From NCBI RefSeq assembly GCF_947496855.1, contig NZ_CANMED010000003.1, forward strand, positions 1-64,000: a stretch of 64,000 bases of DNA. The letters run 5' to 3'. This DNA is from an uncultured Aquimarina sp. GTDB taxonomy: Bacteria; Bacteroidota; Bacteroidia; Flavobacteriales; Flavobacteriaceae. Within the stretch, counting starts at the first letter, position 1. The number at the start of each line of letters is the position of its first letter. Made by a program: the position numbers and the translations under genes. This document shows, in pieces, positions 7,776 through 14,977 of the stretch. Below the pieces are notes generated by a model. The model was given only the letters and a program-made list of their open reading frames with translations. It did not search any database and had not been told where the DNA came from.

Positions 7776-8705
7776 ATGAAAATTAACAACGGTAAAATTC
7801 TAATATTTCTTGGTATTTCACATTTTCTATTAGGAATATCTCCATTGGCTTTTGGAAAACAATTTAACGTATTTTACTCCAAATTTTTCTTTAGAATTAG
7901 TGAGGGGCTCTTGGAATTTCCCTTTTTTAACGGACAAATGAACTATGAGTATTTTGCGGCTTTTTGGTTCGTATATTTTGGTTTATTGCTCATTCCGTTT
8001 GGTATGGCAATTAACCATATTGAAAAAACAAATAATTATATACCATGGCATTTATCATACACCTATTTATTTGTGGTACTCATTGGTGTTTACATGATAC
8101 CTCTTTCTGGAATGACATTTTTAATGTTACCTCACGCAATTTATATGTTAATTCAGAGAAATAAACAGAAAAAAGTAAAAGAAGAAAAAACGGAGTTAAC
8201 TGATAATCAAAAAACAATACTCTCAAAAATTGATTTTTCGGACACTTTTTCCACAACTAATCATGTAAACAATATTGAAGAAATTACAAATCTTGTTTTT
8301 AACATAACTTCGCAATGGATTAATTTATTATTTGCTCTACGGAATAAAATTACAGGCTTGTTTGGTTTAAAAATGGAAATTCCAGATGATTACAATGAGC
8401 AATACAAAGTAGGAGGATATATAAAATTCTTTAGGATATTCTCAATATCAGATAGTGAAGTGATTCTGGGAATAGATGACTCGCATTTAAACTTTCGTGC
8501 GGTGATTAATAATAATCAATCTGATTCAAACAACGTTAAAGTAATTACTTTGGTCGAATACAATAATCTTAAAGGATATATATATATGGGTATAATAAAA
8601 CCATTTCATAAACAAGTTGTCAAAAGAATGGTTAAAAACGCATTTAGAGAAAGTAAAAAACGTACCGTAAATAACCGAACAGACAGTAGCCAAAACAAAA
8701 TTTGA
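7776..8705 (+). CDS. DUF6463-like membrane domain fused to DUF2867
   Basis: A 309-residue protein. The N-terminal 125 residues hold about four membrane helices (around 6-26, 52-73, 85-105, 106-122) and the phrase GMTFLMLPHAIYMLIQ, which I associate with DUF6463. After a charged linker, residues 150-290 match the DUF2867 C-terminal layout: GGYIKFFRIFSISDSEVILG, DSHLNFRAVI, then YIYMGIIKPFHKQVVKRM. These two parts are usually separate proteins as far as I recall, so this looks like a fusion. DUF2867 is an SRPBCC-like fold of unknown ligand. Family names are from memory. Confidence 0.75.
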   Translation: MKINNGKILIFLGISHFLLGISPLAFGKQFNVFYSKFFFRISEGLLEFPFFNGQMNYEYFAAFWFVYFGLLLIPFGMAINHIEKTNNYIPWHLSYTYLFVVLIGVYMIPLSGMTFLMLPHAIYMLIQRNKQKKVKEEKTELTDNQKTILSKIDFSDTFSTTNHVNNIEEITNLVFNITSQWINLLFALRNKITGLFGLKMEIPDDYNEQYKVGGYIKFFRIFSISDSEVILGIDDSHLNFRAVINNNQSDSNNVKVITLVEYNNLKGYIYMGIIKPFHKQVVKRMVKNAFRESKKRTVNNRTDSSQNKI

Positions 8706-8709
8706 AAAT

Positions 8710-9165
8710 ATGAGCCCAAAAGAAAATCTTAAAAAACTAAACCTTGAGCTTCCAAAAGTATCAATACCAGGAGGGAATTATGTTTCTGTCAATGTTCGAG
8801 AAAATATAGCATATATAGCAATCCAATTTCCAATCTTAAATGAAGAATATCTTTATCAAGGGCGATTAGGAAATGAAATTTTAACAGAACAAGGCTATAA
8901 AGCCATGGAATTATGCGCCTTGAATGTTTTATCCCAAGTAGAAAATAAAATAGGGTTTGATGAAATTGTAGGACTGAATCATATTGATGCTTATTTTCAA
9001 TCAGGAGAAAATTGGGACGACTCTCCTAATATTGTAAACGGAGCTTCGGATTTATTTGTGAAAGTATTAGAAGAAAAAGGGAAACATTCAAGAGCTATTT
9101 TGGGGGTTGAAAAATTACCAAGAAATTTTAGTGTTGGATTAACTACTACATTTACAATAAAATAA
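8710..9165 (+). CDS. RidA (YjgF/YER057c) family protein
   Basis: A 151-residue protein, four bases after the previous gene. The order SIPGGNYVSVNVRENIAYIA (about 18-37), YQGRLGNEILTEQGYKAMEL, then ILGVEKLPRNFSVGLTTTFTI is the longer Bacteroidetes/proteobacterial RidA subtype. The classical RidA catalytic arginine environment (RxxxGVxxLP) is partly kept: SRAILGVEKLP near 129-139. Classical members hydrolyse reactive enamines and imines released by PLP enzymes. Activity of this subtype is not certain. Confidence 0.87.
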   Translation: MSPKENLKKLNLELPKVSIPGGNYVSVNVRENIAYIAIQFPILNEEYLYQGRLGNEILTEQGYKAMELCALNVLSQVENKIGFDEIVGLNHIDAYFQSGENWDDSPNIVNGASDLFVKVLEEKGKHSRAILGVEKLPRNFSVGLTTTFTIK

Positions 9166-9306
9166 AAACGAGACACCAATGTGATATCTATAAAGTTTAA
9201 TAAGGAATAAAACTACAAATAAGTATAAGCTCAGTGTACAATTCTAAAATATTGGATTTTTTAGCTTGATATTTATCTTAAACTAATCGTTAACAATGGC
9301 TAAAAA

Positions 9307-10479
9307 ATGACAAATAATATTTCAATAATTGGAGGAGGAATTGGAGGACTAGTAACAGCACTATCTTTTGACAAACTAAATATATCTTATAGATTATATG
9401 AGAGAGCAGAATCTTTAAAAGAAGTGGGAGCCGGAATATGGTTATCACCAAATGCTCTTCAAGTTTTAGAATGGATTAATCCTAAAATGTTAAAGGAAAT
9501 TCAAAATGCTGGGAATATTTTCAACCGGATTTTAGTAGCTGATCATAAACTAAACCCAATTTCTGATTCTAGCCAAAGTTTTGTTCAAGAAAAATTTGGT
9601 TACACAACAATGGCAATTCATAGAGGGAAATTACAACAAATCTTATACAAATACGTAGCACAAGAAAATATTGAACTGAATAAAAATTTTAAAGCATACT
9701 CACAAAATAAAGATCAATCTTTAAAAGTAAACTTTATAGATGGGTCCTTTGTAAATACAAATTCTATAATTGGTGCAGATGGAATAAATTCTAATGTGAG
9801 AAAACAATTATTTCCAAATAGTAAATTAAGGTATTCAGGACAAACATGTTGGAGAGGAATCTCAGATTATGATATAAAAAATAAATTAGAGTCTGTTGGT
9901 TTTACGCTATGGGGTAAAAAATTACAATTTGGTGTATCGAAAATTACAGAAGGGAAAGTATATTGGTTTGCTGTAAAATTAAGTGCCCCAAATTTAACTG
10001 ATGATAAAGAAAACTTAAAAAAAGAATTAACTAATATGTTTTCAGAATTTCATCCACTTGTGAATAATCTAATTAAAAACACAACAGGAAATAAAATATT
10101 TAGAGGGGATCTTTCCGATTTAGAGCTACTTAATAAATGGAACTCAGGAAATATCTGCCTAATTGGCGATGCTGCGCATAGCATGACACCAGACTTAGGA
10201 CAAGGAGGTGCTCAAGCTATTGAAGATGCCTTCTATCTATCTAACTTCATTAATAATTCAACAACAATAGAAACAGCCTGCCAAAGTTTCTTTAATTATA
10301 GAAAAGAAAAAGTTGAAAAATTAGTTAAGCAATCAAGACTTACATCAAAGATTGCAATAACAAATAGGTTTACGGAAAAAATCAGGAATTTTATTCTCAA
10401 AAACACGCCTGAATCTTACATGAAAAAACAGATGATTGAATTGTATACTTTGGATAAAACTATTGCCAACAATGTATAA
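9307..10479 (+). CDS. FAD-dependent monooxygenase (aromatic-ring hydroxylase type)
   Basis: A 390-residue flavoprotein of the PHBH class. The GIGGGIG-type dinucleotide motif is at SIIGGGIGGL (6-15), the DG motif at IGADGINSNVRKQL (about 156-169), and the FAD ribityl-binding motif at CLIGDAAHSMTPDLGQGGAQ (about 286-305). It should hydroxylate an aromatic or related substrate using NAD(P)H and O2; the substrate is unknown. A Tet(X)-like role cannot be excluded but is not shown. The last codons run into the attC-like site: the AAC box at 10,468-10,470 lies inside the CDS, three codons before the stop. Confidence 0.9.
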   Translation: MTNNISIIGGGIGGLVTALSFDKLNISYRLYERAESLKEVGAGIWLSPNALQVLEWINPKMLKEIQNAGNIFNRILVADHKLNPISDSSQSFVQEKFGYTTMAIHRGKLQQILYKYVAQENIELNKNFKAYSQNKDQSLKVNFIDGSFVNTNSIIGADGINSNVRKQLFPNSKLRYSGQTCWRGISDYDIKNKLESVGFTLWGKKLQFGVSKITEGKVYWFAVKLSAPNLTDDKENLKKELTNMFSEFHPLVNNLIKNTTGNKIFRGDLSDLELLNKWNSGNICLIGDAAHSMTPDLGQGGAQAIEDAFYLSNFINNSTTIETACQSFFNYRKEKVEKLVKQSRLTSKIAITNRFTEKIRNFILKNTPESYMKKQMIELYTLDKTIANNV

Positions 10480-10602
10480 AAAACATAGGTCATTTGTGCT
10501 TGCAGAAAGGTCTTTGAATATTTACAAAGTTCGCTAAGTAATAAATCGAAACGATAGTACTTATCACCTGCCCTACGTTCCTTATACTAATCGTTGTAGA
10601 TA
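10462..10602 (+). repeat. attC-like site 6 (medium type)
   Basis: Boxes ATTGCCAAC (10462-10470) and GTTGTAGATA (10593-10602). The arm GTATAAAAAACATAGG pairs with CCTACGTTCCTTATAC almost throughout. The first box matches the box at 6163, not the right-hand box of its own site, implying a cassette from 6163 to here. The right half is shared with site 4. Confidence 0.78.
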
Positions 10603-10671
10603 ATTGCATATTACAGCTTATTAACCGAGAAGATTCGTGTAAATCAAAACCTAATATTAATAAAAATCGAA

Positions 10672-11191
10672 ATGAAAATTAAGTATATCTTAATCCTTAT
10701 CATTAGTTTAATCTCATTATCCCTAACAGAACTTGAACTTGAAAGGAAAGAAATCTTAAATGGGGATTTAACAATGTTAATTCCTAAAGACTTCATTCGT
10801 GTTTCAAAAGAAGATTATATTCCTGAATATGCTGGAGTGCCCAAGCCGGATGATTATTTTAAAAATAAAGAGAAATCTATTGAAATTTCATTTATGCGAA
10901 TTCCTAAGCAATCAGAAAACCTTCAATGGTGTAAAACATTTTCTCAATCTGCATTTAGAGGAAATGATTCAAAATTCTACTTTAATGATACAATAAGCAT
11001 AAATAACATAAAAATGCATCTTACAGAATTTGATGCTACGTTCGTTCTATGGTAAGAAAACTTTCTCTAGAATGTTTTTTATCAATACCAATGATAATAC
11101 AATAATTGGAAATATCAATTGTCATTTGGAATTAAAAGAGCAATGGAATCCAATTACAAAAGAAATTTTCGAATCAATTAAAATAAAATAA
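10672..11191 (+). pseudogene. Secreted protein of unknown family, frameshifted
   Basis: The first 127 codons (10672-11055) encode a signal peptide (KIKYILILIISLISLSL) and a domain beginning ILNGDLTMLIPKDF. The frame breaks near 11,040: the +1 frame from 11,045 continues without interruption as FYGKKTFSRMFFINTNDNT and ends at 11,191 just before the attC-like box, giving about 172 residues in all. The continuation is coding-like and ends where cassette genes usually end. This suggests one inserted base rather than a real short gene. The family is not recognised. It is a single-gene cassette with matching boxes (10593 and 11193, 9/10). Confidence 0.75.
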
Positions 11192-11192
11192 C

Positions 11193-11369
11193 TATCTACA
11201 CCACTATATATGTGATCATAGCAGCTAGGTAATCAATCAAATGGTTATTGTATTTTTGGTAAGGCGCAATGCTTGCAGAATGAAAAAGTTAGCAATCAAT
11301 GCGCAAATAAATCGAAAAACAAGGTAACATTTTACCCTGCTACGACACATATATTAAACGTTGTAGATA
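11193..11369 (+). repeat. attC-like site 7 (long type)
   Basis: TATCTACACC (11193-11202; the usual AAC is ACC here) and GTTGTAGATA (11360-11369). Inner arms ATATATGTG and CACATATAT are as in site 1. The next stem pairs AGCAG with CTGCT where site 1 pairs AGCTGT with ACAGCT, a compensatory difference. TATTTTTG at 11251-11258 resembles a -7 promoter element. Confidence 0.78.
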
Positions 11370-11398
11370 ATTACTTAAGTGAAATAAAAAATAATCTA

Positions 11399-12004
11399 AT
11401 GTCGACATCTCCAAAATTATTCGAAATAACATTGATTGATCTTCAAGAAGAATTATGCTCTGAATGGAAAGAATCTTTTAAAGAATTCCCTGAAATTCAA
11501 ATTATAAATGGAAATTTCGAATATGTTAGAAAATTTGACTGTTTGGTTAGTCCTGCAAATTCATTTGGTTTAATGGATGGCGGAATTGATTTGGCTATTC
11601 GAAATTATTTTGGAATGAAAATCCAATATAATGTTCAAAAAAGAATACAAAAAGAATTTTATGGAGAACAACCTGTCGGAACTTCAATAATAGTACTTAC
11701 TGAAAACGAACATCACCCTTTCTTAGCTCACACGCCAACAATGAGAGTACCTACAGATATTTCCAAAACGGATAATGTCTATAATTCTTTTTTTGCAATG
11801 CTTACAGCTGTTGCTAATTATAACAAAAATAACAAGGTTCAAATTGAAAAAGTACTTTGTCCCGGAATGGGGACGGCTACTGGAAGAGTTACGCCTAAAG
11901 AAGCGGCAAGACAAATGTCTACTGCATATAAAAACTTTTTAAATCCAACAACGAATATGAATTGGAAAAATTTGAGGAAACGTCACGACGAAATAATTGG
12001 ATAA
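11399..12004 (+). CDS. Macro-domain protein (ADP-ribose-binding type)
   Basis: The ATG at 11399 gives 201 residues. In-frame starts further left fall inside the attC-like site and are rejected. The core FDCLVSPANSFGLMDGGIDLAI (about 43-64) is the macro-domain ligand loop (usual NAANxxLxxGGGVDxAI). The later PGMGTATGRVTPKEAARQM corresponds to the distal phosphate-binding loop. Macro domains bind or hydrolyse ADP-ribose and its derivatives. The SPANSFGLMDGGID variant resembles phage-type macro proteins. As a solitary cassette gene it may reverse ADP-ribosylation by a toxin, but no toxin is adjacent. Its boundary boxes match 10/10 (11360 and 12009). Confidence 0.85.
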   Translation: MSTSPKLFEITLIDLQEELCSEWKESFKEFPEIQIINGNFEYVRKFDCLVSPANSFGLMDGGIDLAIRNYFGMKIQYNVQKRIQKEFYGEQPVGTSIIVLTENEHHPFLAHTPTMRVPTDISKTDNVYNSFFAMLTAVANYNKNNKVQIEKVLCPGMGTATGRVTPKEAARQMSTAYKNFLNPTTNMNWKNLRKRHDEIIG

Positions 12005-12008
12005 AAAC

Positions 12009-12188
12009 TATCTACAACACGATATATGTGATCATGTCTTAGATTTGGGTTTAATAGGAAGGTTCGTGTATATTTGCTATGGCGCAGTGATTTTAAAGCT
12101 GAATTAAAGTATAAAATCTGCGCAGAAATATCGAAAAACAGGGTAACATTTTGCCCTGCTACGACACATATATTAAACGTTAGCTTTC
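12009..12188 (+). repeat. attC-like site 8 (long type) with promoter-like loop
   Basis: TATCTACAAC (12009-12018) and GTTAGCTTTC (12179-12188), inner arms ATATATGTG and CACATATAT. A central stem pairs GGCGCAGTGATTTTA with TATAAAATCTGCGC. The loop holds TTTG (12044-12047), 21 bp, TATATTTG (12069-12076), a full match to the Bacteroidetes promoter pattern, pointing at the next gene. The first box is the exact reverse complement of 11360-11369. Confidence 0.82.
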
Positions 12189-12203
12189 ATCAAATAAAAT
12201 AAA

Positions 12204-12671
12204 ATGGCAAGTGGATTTATAATATTAAAGGATGGAAGATGTTTTGCAAGAAGATGGACTGGTTATGACGAAATTCTCAAAATAGTAATAAAAGAATTAC
12301 GTGAACTGGAAGGAGGAAAACCTCTCGCTAAATGGCTTAAAGTTATAATACCTAACGATAATCTGACTGACGAAATGGAGGCTGGTTGGGGATTTCTAGA
12401 TTTGGAATCAGACGAATGGATAAGTCGAAAATTGGATTTAAGAAGCTTAACAAAAGAAAATCAAGAATTATTCTGGGAAGCAATACAACGTGGTAAAATT
12501 AATTTAAATTACCAAGGACAAGGTTATTCTATATTATCACCTGATTATTTTCAGGAATTTTATGAAATGTGCGAACTAGCTGAGAAAGGAGAACCTCCAA
12601 TGCAACTAACCCACTGGAATAAACTTGCGGATCCTTGCAATGAACAAAATGGACCTGGTTGGAAAAAATAA
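12204..12671 (+). CDS. Cytoplasmic protein of unknown function
   Basis: A 155-residue soluble protein without signal or membrane segment. It opens MASGFIILKDGRCFARRWTG, a pattern of a short beta meander, has a GWGFLDLESDEWISRKLDLRSL segment (about 62-83), and ends with a Trp- and Pro-rich tail (THWNKLADPCNEQNGPGWKK). I do not recognise the family. Size, charge and context (lone cassette gene) are like immunity or accessory proteins, but that is only a guess. Boundary boxes 12179 and 12676-12686 match over 9 bases. Confidence 0.8.
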   Translation: MASGFIILKDGRCFARRWTGYDEILKIVIKELRELEGGKPLAKWLKVIIPNDNLTDEMEAGWGFLDLESDEWISRKLDLRSLTKENQELFWEAIQRGKINLNYQGQGYSILSPDYFQEFYEMCELAEKGEPPMQLTHWNKLADPCNEQNGPGWKK

Positions 12672-12677
12672 AAACGA

Positions 12678-12850
12678 AAAGCTAACACTATATATGTGAT
12701 CATGGCTTAGATTGTGATTAATCGAATGGTTCTTGTATATTTAGGATGGCGCAGTGATTTTAAAGCTGAAAAAGGAATAAAATCTGCGCAGAAAAATCGA
12801 CGATTAGGTAACAACTTGCCTCGCCACCACACATATATTAAACGTTAGCA
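12678..12850 (+). repeat. attC-like site 9 (long type)
   Basis: AAAGCTAAC (12678-12686) and GTTAGCA (12844-12850). Inner arms TATATATGTG and CACATATATTA; the next stem pairs ATGGC with GCCAC. Central stem GGCGCAGTGATTTTA/ATAAAATCTGCGC as in site 8. TTG (12712-12714), 21 bp, TATATTTA (12736-12743) sits where site 8 has its promoter match. Confidence 0.8.
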
Positions 12851-12864
12851 TGTATATTCACAAA

Positions 12865-12984
12865 ATGAATCTTTCCAAAGTTTATTTTTATATAATCGTA
12901 ATAATTTATTTACTACTCAGTTGCGCAATTATAACATTTACTGAGGATCTAAAGGATAATAAATATTTAAAACGAAAGTCTTAG
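12865..12984 (+). CDS. Small lipoprotein-like peptide (39 aa)
   Basis: A 39-codon ORF opening right after the boundary box of site 9. Residues 5-20 (KVYFYIIVIIYLLLSC) form a hydrophobic segment ending in a lipobox-like LLSC, then a short charged tail. It may be a genuine small membrane peptide or the truncated start of a lost cassette gene, because no closing box follows it. Confidence 0.4.
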   Translation: MNLSKVYFYIIVIIYLLLSCAIITFTEDLKDNKYLKRKS

Positions 12985-13260
12985 GTGAAGTATCTCTGGT
13001 TTTTACTTGTTATAACCTCAAAAGAACATTGTCTATACTGGGGTTCGAAGCATTGATGAACAAGATCAAGGCTGTTTTGATCCTGTTTTTACCAAAATAT
13101 GCCTCCTTTAGAATCAGAAAGAATCATTTTAAGCACTTTTTGACAAAAATCTTGATTCCAATACCTAATAAAAACAACTTCTATATATTTGAATAAACAA
13201 AACCAGGTTAATACACAGACTCACGTTAGGTGCATAATTCCAAAATGATAAAATATTCTG
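12985..13260 (+). other. Gene-poor stretch with an isolated cassette boundary box
   Basis: No supported gene. GTTAGGTGCATA at 13225-13236 looks like the opening box of the next cassette: TATGCACAAC at 13896-13905 matches its outer part. The sequence before it does not fold into the usual arms, so the preceding site has been deleted or decayed. A short ORF of about 46 codons near 13,055 has no recognisable homology. Confidence 0.4.
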
Positions 13261-13446
13261 ATGATAAGAAGTAAGCTAATAGGAATTCTAATCATTTTAT
13301 TGGGAGTTTTAATTCTCCTTTATAAAAATGATGGCTTTTATGGTTGGGGAGGATATATAGATAAATCTTGGGAAAACATAGCTATCAGTTCGATCCTAAT
13401 CATCACTGGAGTTTTCTTTTTGAAAAGAAGTAAAAAATCTAACTAA
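13261..13446 (+). CDS. Small two-helix membrane protein
   Basis: A 61-residue protein: helix 1 at about 5-21 (KLIGILIILLGVLILLY), a Gly/Trp-rich loop (GFYGWGGYIDKSWENI), helix 2 at about 39-55, and a Lys/Arg tail. Both ends should face the cytoplasm. Small proteins of this layout are common in Bacteroidetes; no function is known to me. It lies seven bases before the SMI1-like gene and probably shares its transcript and cassette. Confidence 0.65.
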   Translation: MIRSKLIGILIILLGVLILLYKNDGFYGWGGYIDKSWENIAISSILIITGVFFLKRSKKSN

Positions 13447-13453
13447 TTAAAAA

Positions 13454-13891
13454 ATGCCATTTCCAATTAACCCGAAATACATAAAAGAATCTGAAATTGA
13501 ATTAAATGTCAAACTCCCAACTGAATTTAAAGCTCGAATGATCAACAATAATGGAGGTGAATTAATAACAGACGAATTTGAATTTGAACTTTATCCATTT
13601 TTTGATAAATCTGACCGAAAAAGAATAAGTCAGACTTGTAACCATATTGGACTTGAAACAAAAAATGCTCGTGAATGGAATGGGGTTCCTGACAATGGAA
13701 TCGCAATTGGAGCAGACGGATTTGGTAATCAATTAATATTGACTCACAACGGGAATGGAAATTTAACTGACGAACTGCAATTTTGGAATCACGAGACAGG
13801 ATAGGTGGAGAAAATAGCTGAGTCAATTAATAAACTTTACATTGAAAAAAGCTCATTCTTGAACAGAATAAAATCGAAGTTTAATAAGTAA
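13454..13891 (+). pseudogene. SMI1/KNR4 family protein, in-frame stop near the end
   Basis: The open part (13454-13804) encodes 116 residues with the SMI1/KNR4 order: an N-terminal helix (KYIKESEIELNVKLPTEFKA), NNNGGEL, then GIAIGADGFGNQLIL (about 82-96) and the closing strand ELQFWNHETG. The frame stops at TAG (13802-13804) exactly where the family normally has Glu. The same frame continues VEKIAESINKLYIEK to a natural stop at 13,891, four bases before the attC-like box. SMI1/KNR4 proteins act as immunity proteins in contact-dependent toxin systems. Loss of the last helix may or may not disable it. Confidence 0.8.
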
Positions 13892-13895
13892 AAAC

Positions 13896-14099
13896 TATGC
13901 ACAACATGATATATGTGATCATAGCAGTTAAGTGATCAATCGAAAGGTCATTATCTATTTGCAAAGTCGCCAAATCTTTTGATTTGGTATTAAAGAAGAA
14001 AAATTAAAACAAAATAAAAAGTTTTGGCTTGTGGCTAATCCGAAAGTAATCGCTTATTTTCTGCCCAACTTGCCATATATTAAACGTTGTGGTGCAATA
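13896..14099 (+). repeat. attC-like site 10 (long type, altered centre)
   Basis: TATGCACAAC (13896-13905) and GTTGTGGTGC (14086-14095). The outer arm GATATATGTGATCATAGCAG is of the long type, but the right half (CGCTTATTTTCTGCCCAACTTGCCATATAT) differs and resembles medium-type sites, so the site looks like a hybrid. The box opening its cassette is probably the one at 13225. Confidence 0.7.
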
Positions 14100-14117
14100 T
14101 AAAAATCGTATTTTAAA

Positions 14118-14774
14118 TTGAGAATTAGGACAATCATACTTATTATAATTACTTCCTTATTTATTTATGGCTGTAGTAAAAAAATCGAATACCTTAATGA
14201 AACTGAGTCTTGTGAATTAAAACTATACGATGATTCTATGTACAAGTTCTCATACCCAACTTTTTTCGAAACAAAATCGGAAAAAGGTTTTTATGAAATT
14301 GGAAATGATAAAATAACTCTATCTCGAAAATCATATAATAAAATTGACAGCGTAGATATTGGATATACTTATTCTTGGAATGGAACAGACAAACCCGATT
14401 CGTTACTCTTGAGATTTAAGGAAGTTATTAAAGCAAAAATTAAATTTAATAGTTCTATTCAAGAATTTGAATCAAATGAACTTGGTGAAATTAATATTGC
14501 ATACAAAAAGCTAGAAAATTTAGGAATTATAGAATCTAACGAGGTAATTAAAAACTATACTATTTATTTTGACAATAAAATTTATAGTCCAGATATGAGC
14601 AACTATTTGGATTCAAGGAGACCGCAAAAAATTGACTTTAAACTGAATCAATTCGTCGGAGAAGAATATGCGATTCTAAAAAGAGTTTATCGATTTGAGA
14701 ATGACACTATATATATGAATGATATTTCCAGAAAAACGATTGGAAGAAATAATAAATTGACAAAACTGGAATAA
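14118..14774 (+). CDS. Lipoprotein of unknown function
   Basis: A 218-residue protein starting at TTG (14118), chosen because it directly precedes a lipoprotein signal (RIRTIILIIITSLFIYGC; Cys about 19). The mature part is Lys/Glu/Tyr-rich with predicted alternating strands and no known motif. It is the single gene of its cassette, but the closing box (CTGCTAAC, 14780) does not match its opening box (14086), so the 3' part of this cassette may have been exchanged. Confidence 0.75.
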   Translation: MRIRTIILIIITSLFIYGCSKKIEYLNETESCELKLYDDSMYKFSYPTFFETKSEKGFYEIGNDKITLSRKSYNKIDSVDIGYTYSWNGTDKPDSLLLRFKEVIKAKIKFNSSIQEFESNELGEINIAYKKLENLGIIESNEVIKNYTIYFDNKIYSPDMSNYLDSRRPQKIDFKLNQFVGEEYAILKRVYRFENDTIYMNDISRKTIGRNNKLTKLE

Positions 14775-14779
14775 AATAA

Positions 14780-14950
14780 CTGCTAACATGATATATGTGA
14801 TCATAGTTGCTATGTGATGAATCGAATGCTTATTGTATTTTTGCAAGGCGCAATACTTACAGCGAAAAAAAGTTAGCAATCGATGCGCTCAAAAGATAAA
14901 TAGTTGGATAACAATTTAATCAGCTACAACATATATATTAAACACTAGCA
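14780..14950 (+). repeat. attC-like site 11 (long type, degenerate right box)
   Basis: CTGCTAAC (14780-14787), outer arm ATGATATATGTGATCATAG, central stem GGCGCAATACTTAC/TGCGCT. The right-hand box reads ACTAGCA (14944-14950), where GTTAGCA would pair with the left box. The conserved GTT is therefore lost and the site is probably dead. TATTTTTG at 14836-14843 again resembles a -7 element. Confidence 0.7.
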
Positions 14951-14977
14951 AATATTTAAACAAAACATTGTGTAGAA

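Noticed and set aside
9166..9300. A complete attC site between RidA and the monooxygenase
   Set aside because: GTTAAC at 9289 has the right left-hand flank, but no AAC box with pairing arms was found, so it is only mentioned as a possible worn boundary.
11273..11398. Longer start (TTG at 11273) for the macro-domain gene
   Set aside because: It lies inside attC-like site 7 and the added residues do not resemble the family. ATG 11399 is after the boundary box.
12985..13224. Insertion-sequence remnant
   Set aside because: The 46-codon ORF near 13,055 and its reverse strand were read for transposase motifs. No DDE motif or inverted repeats were seen.
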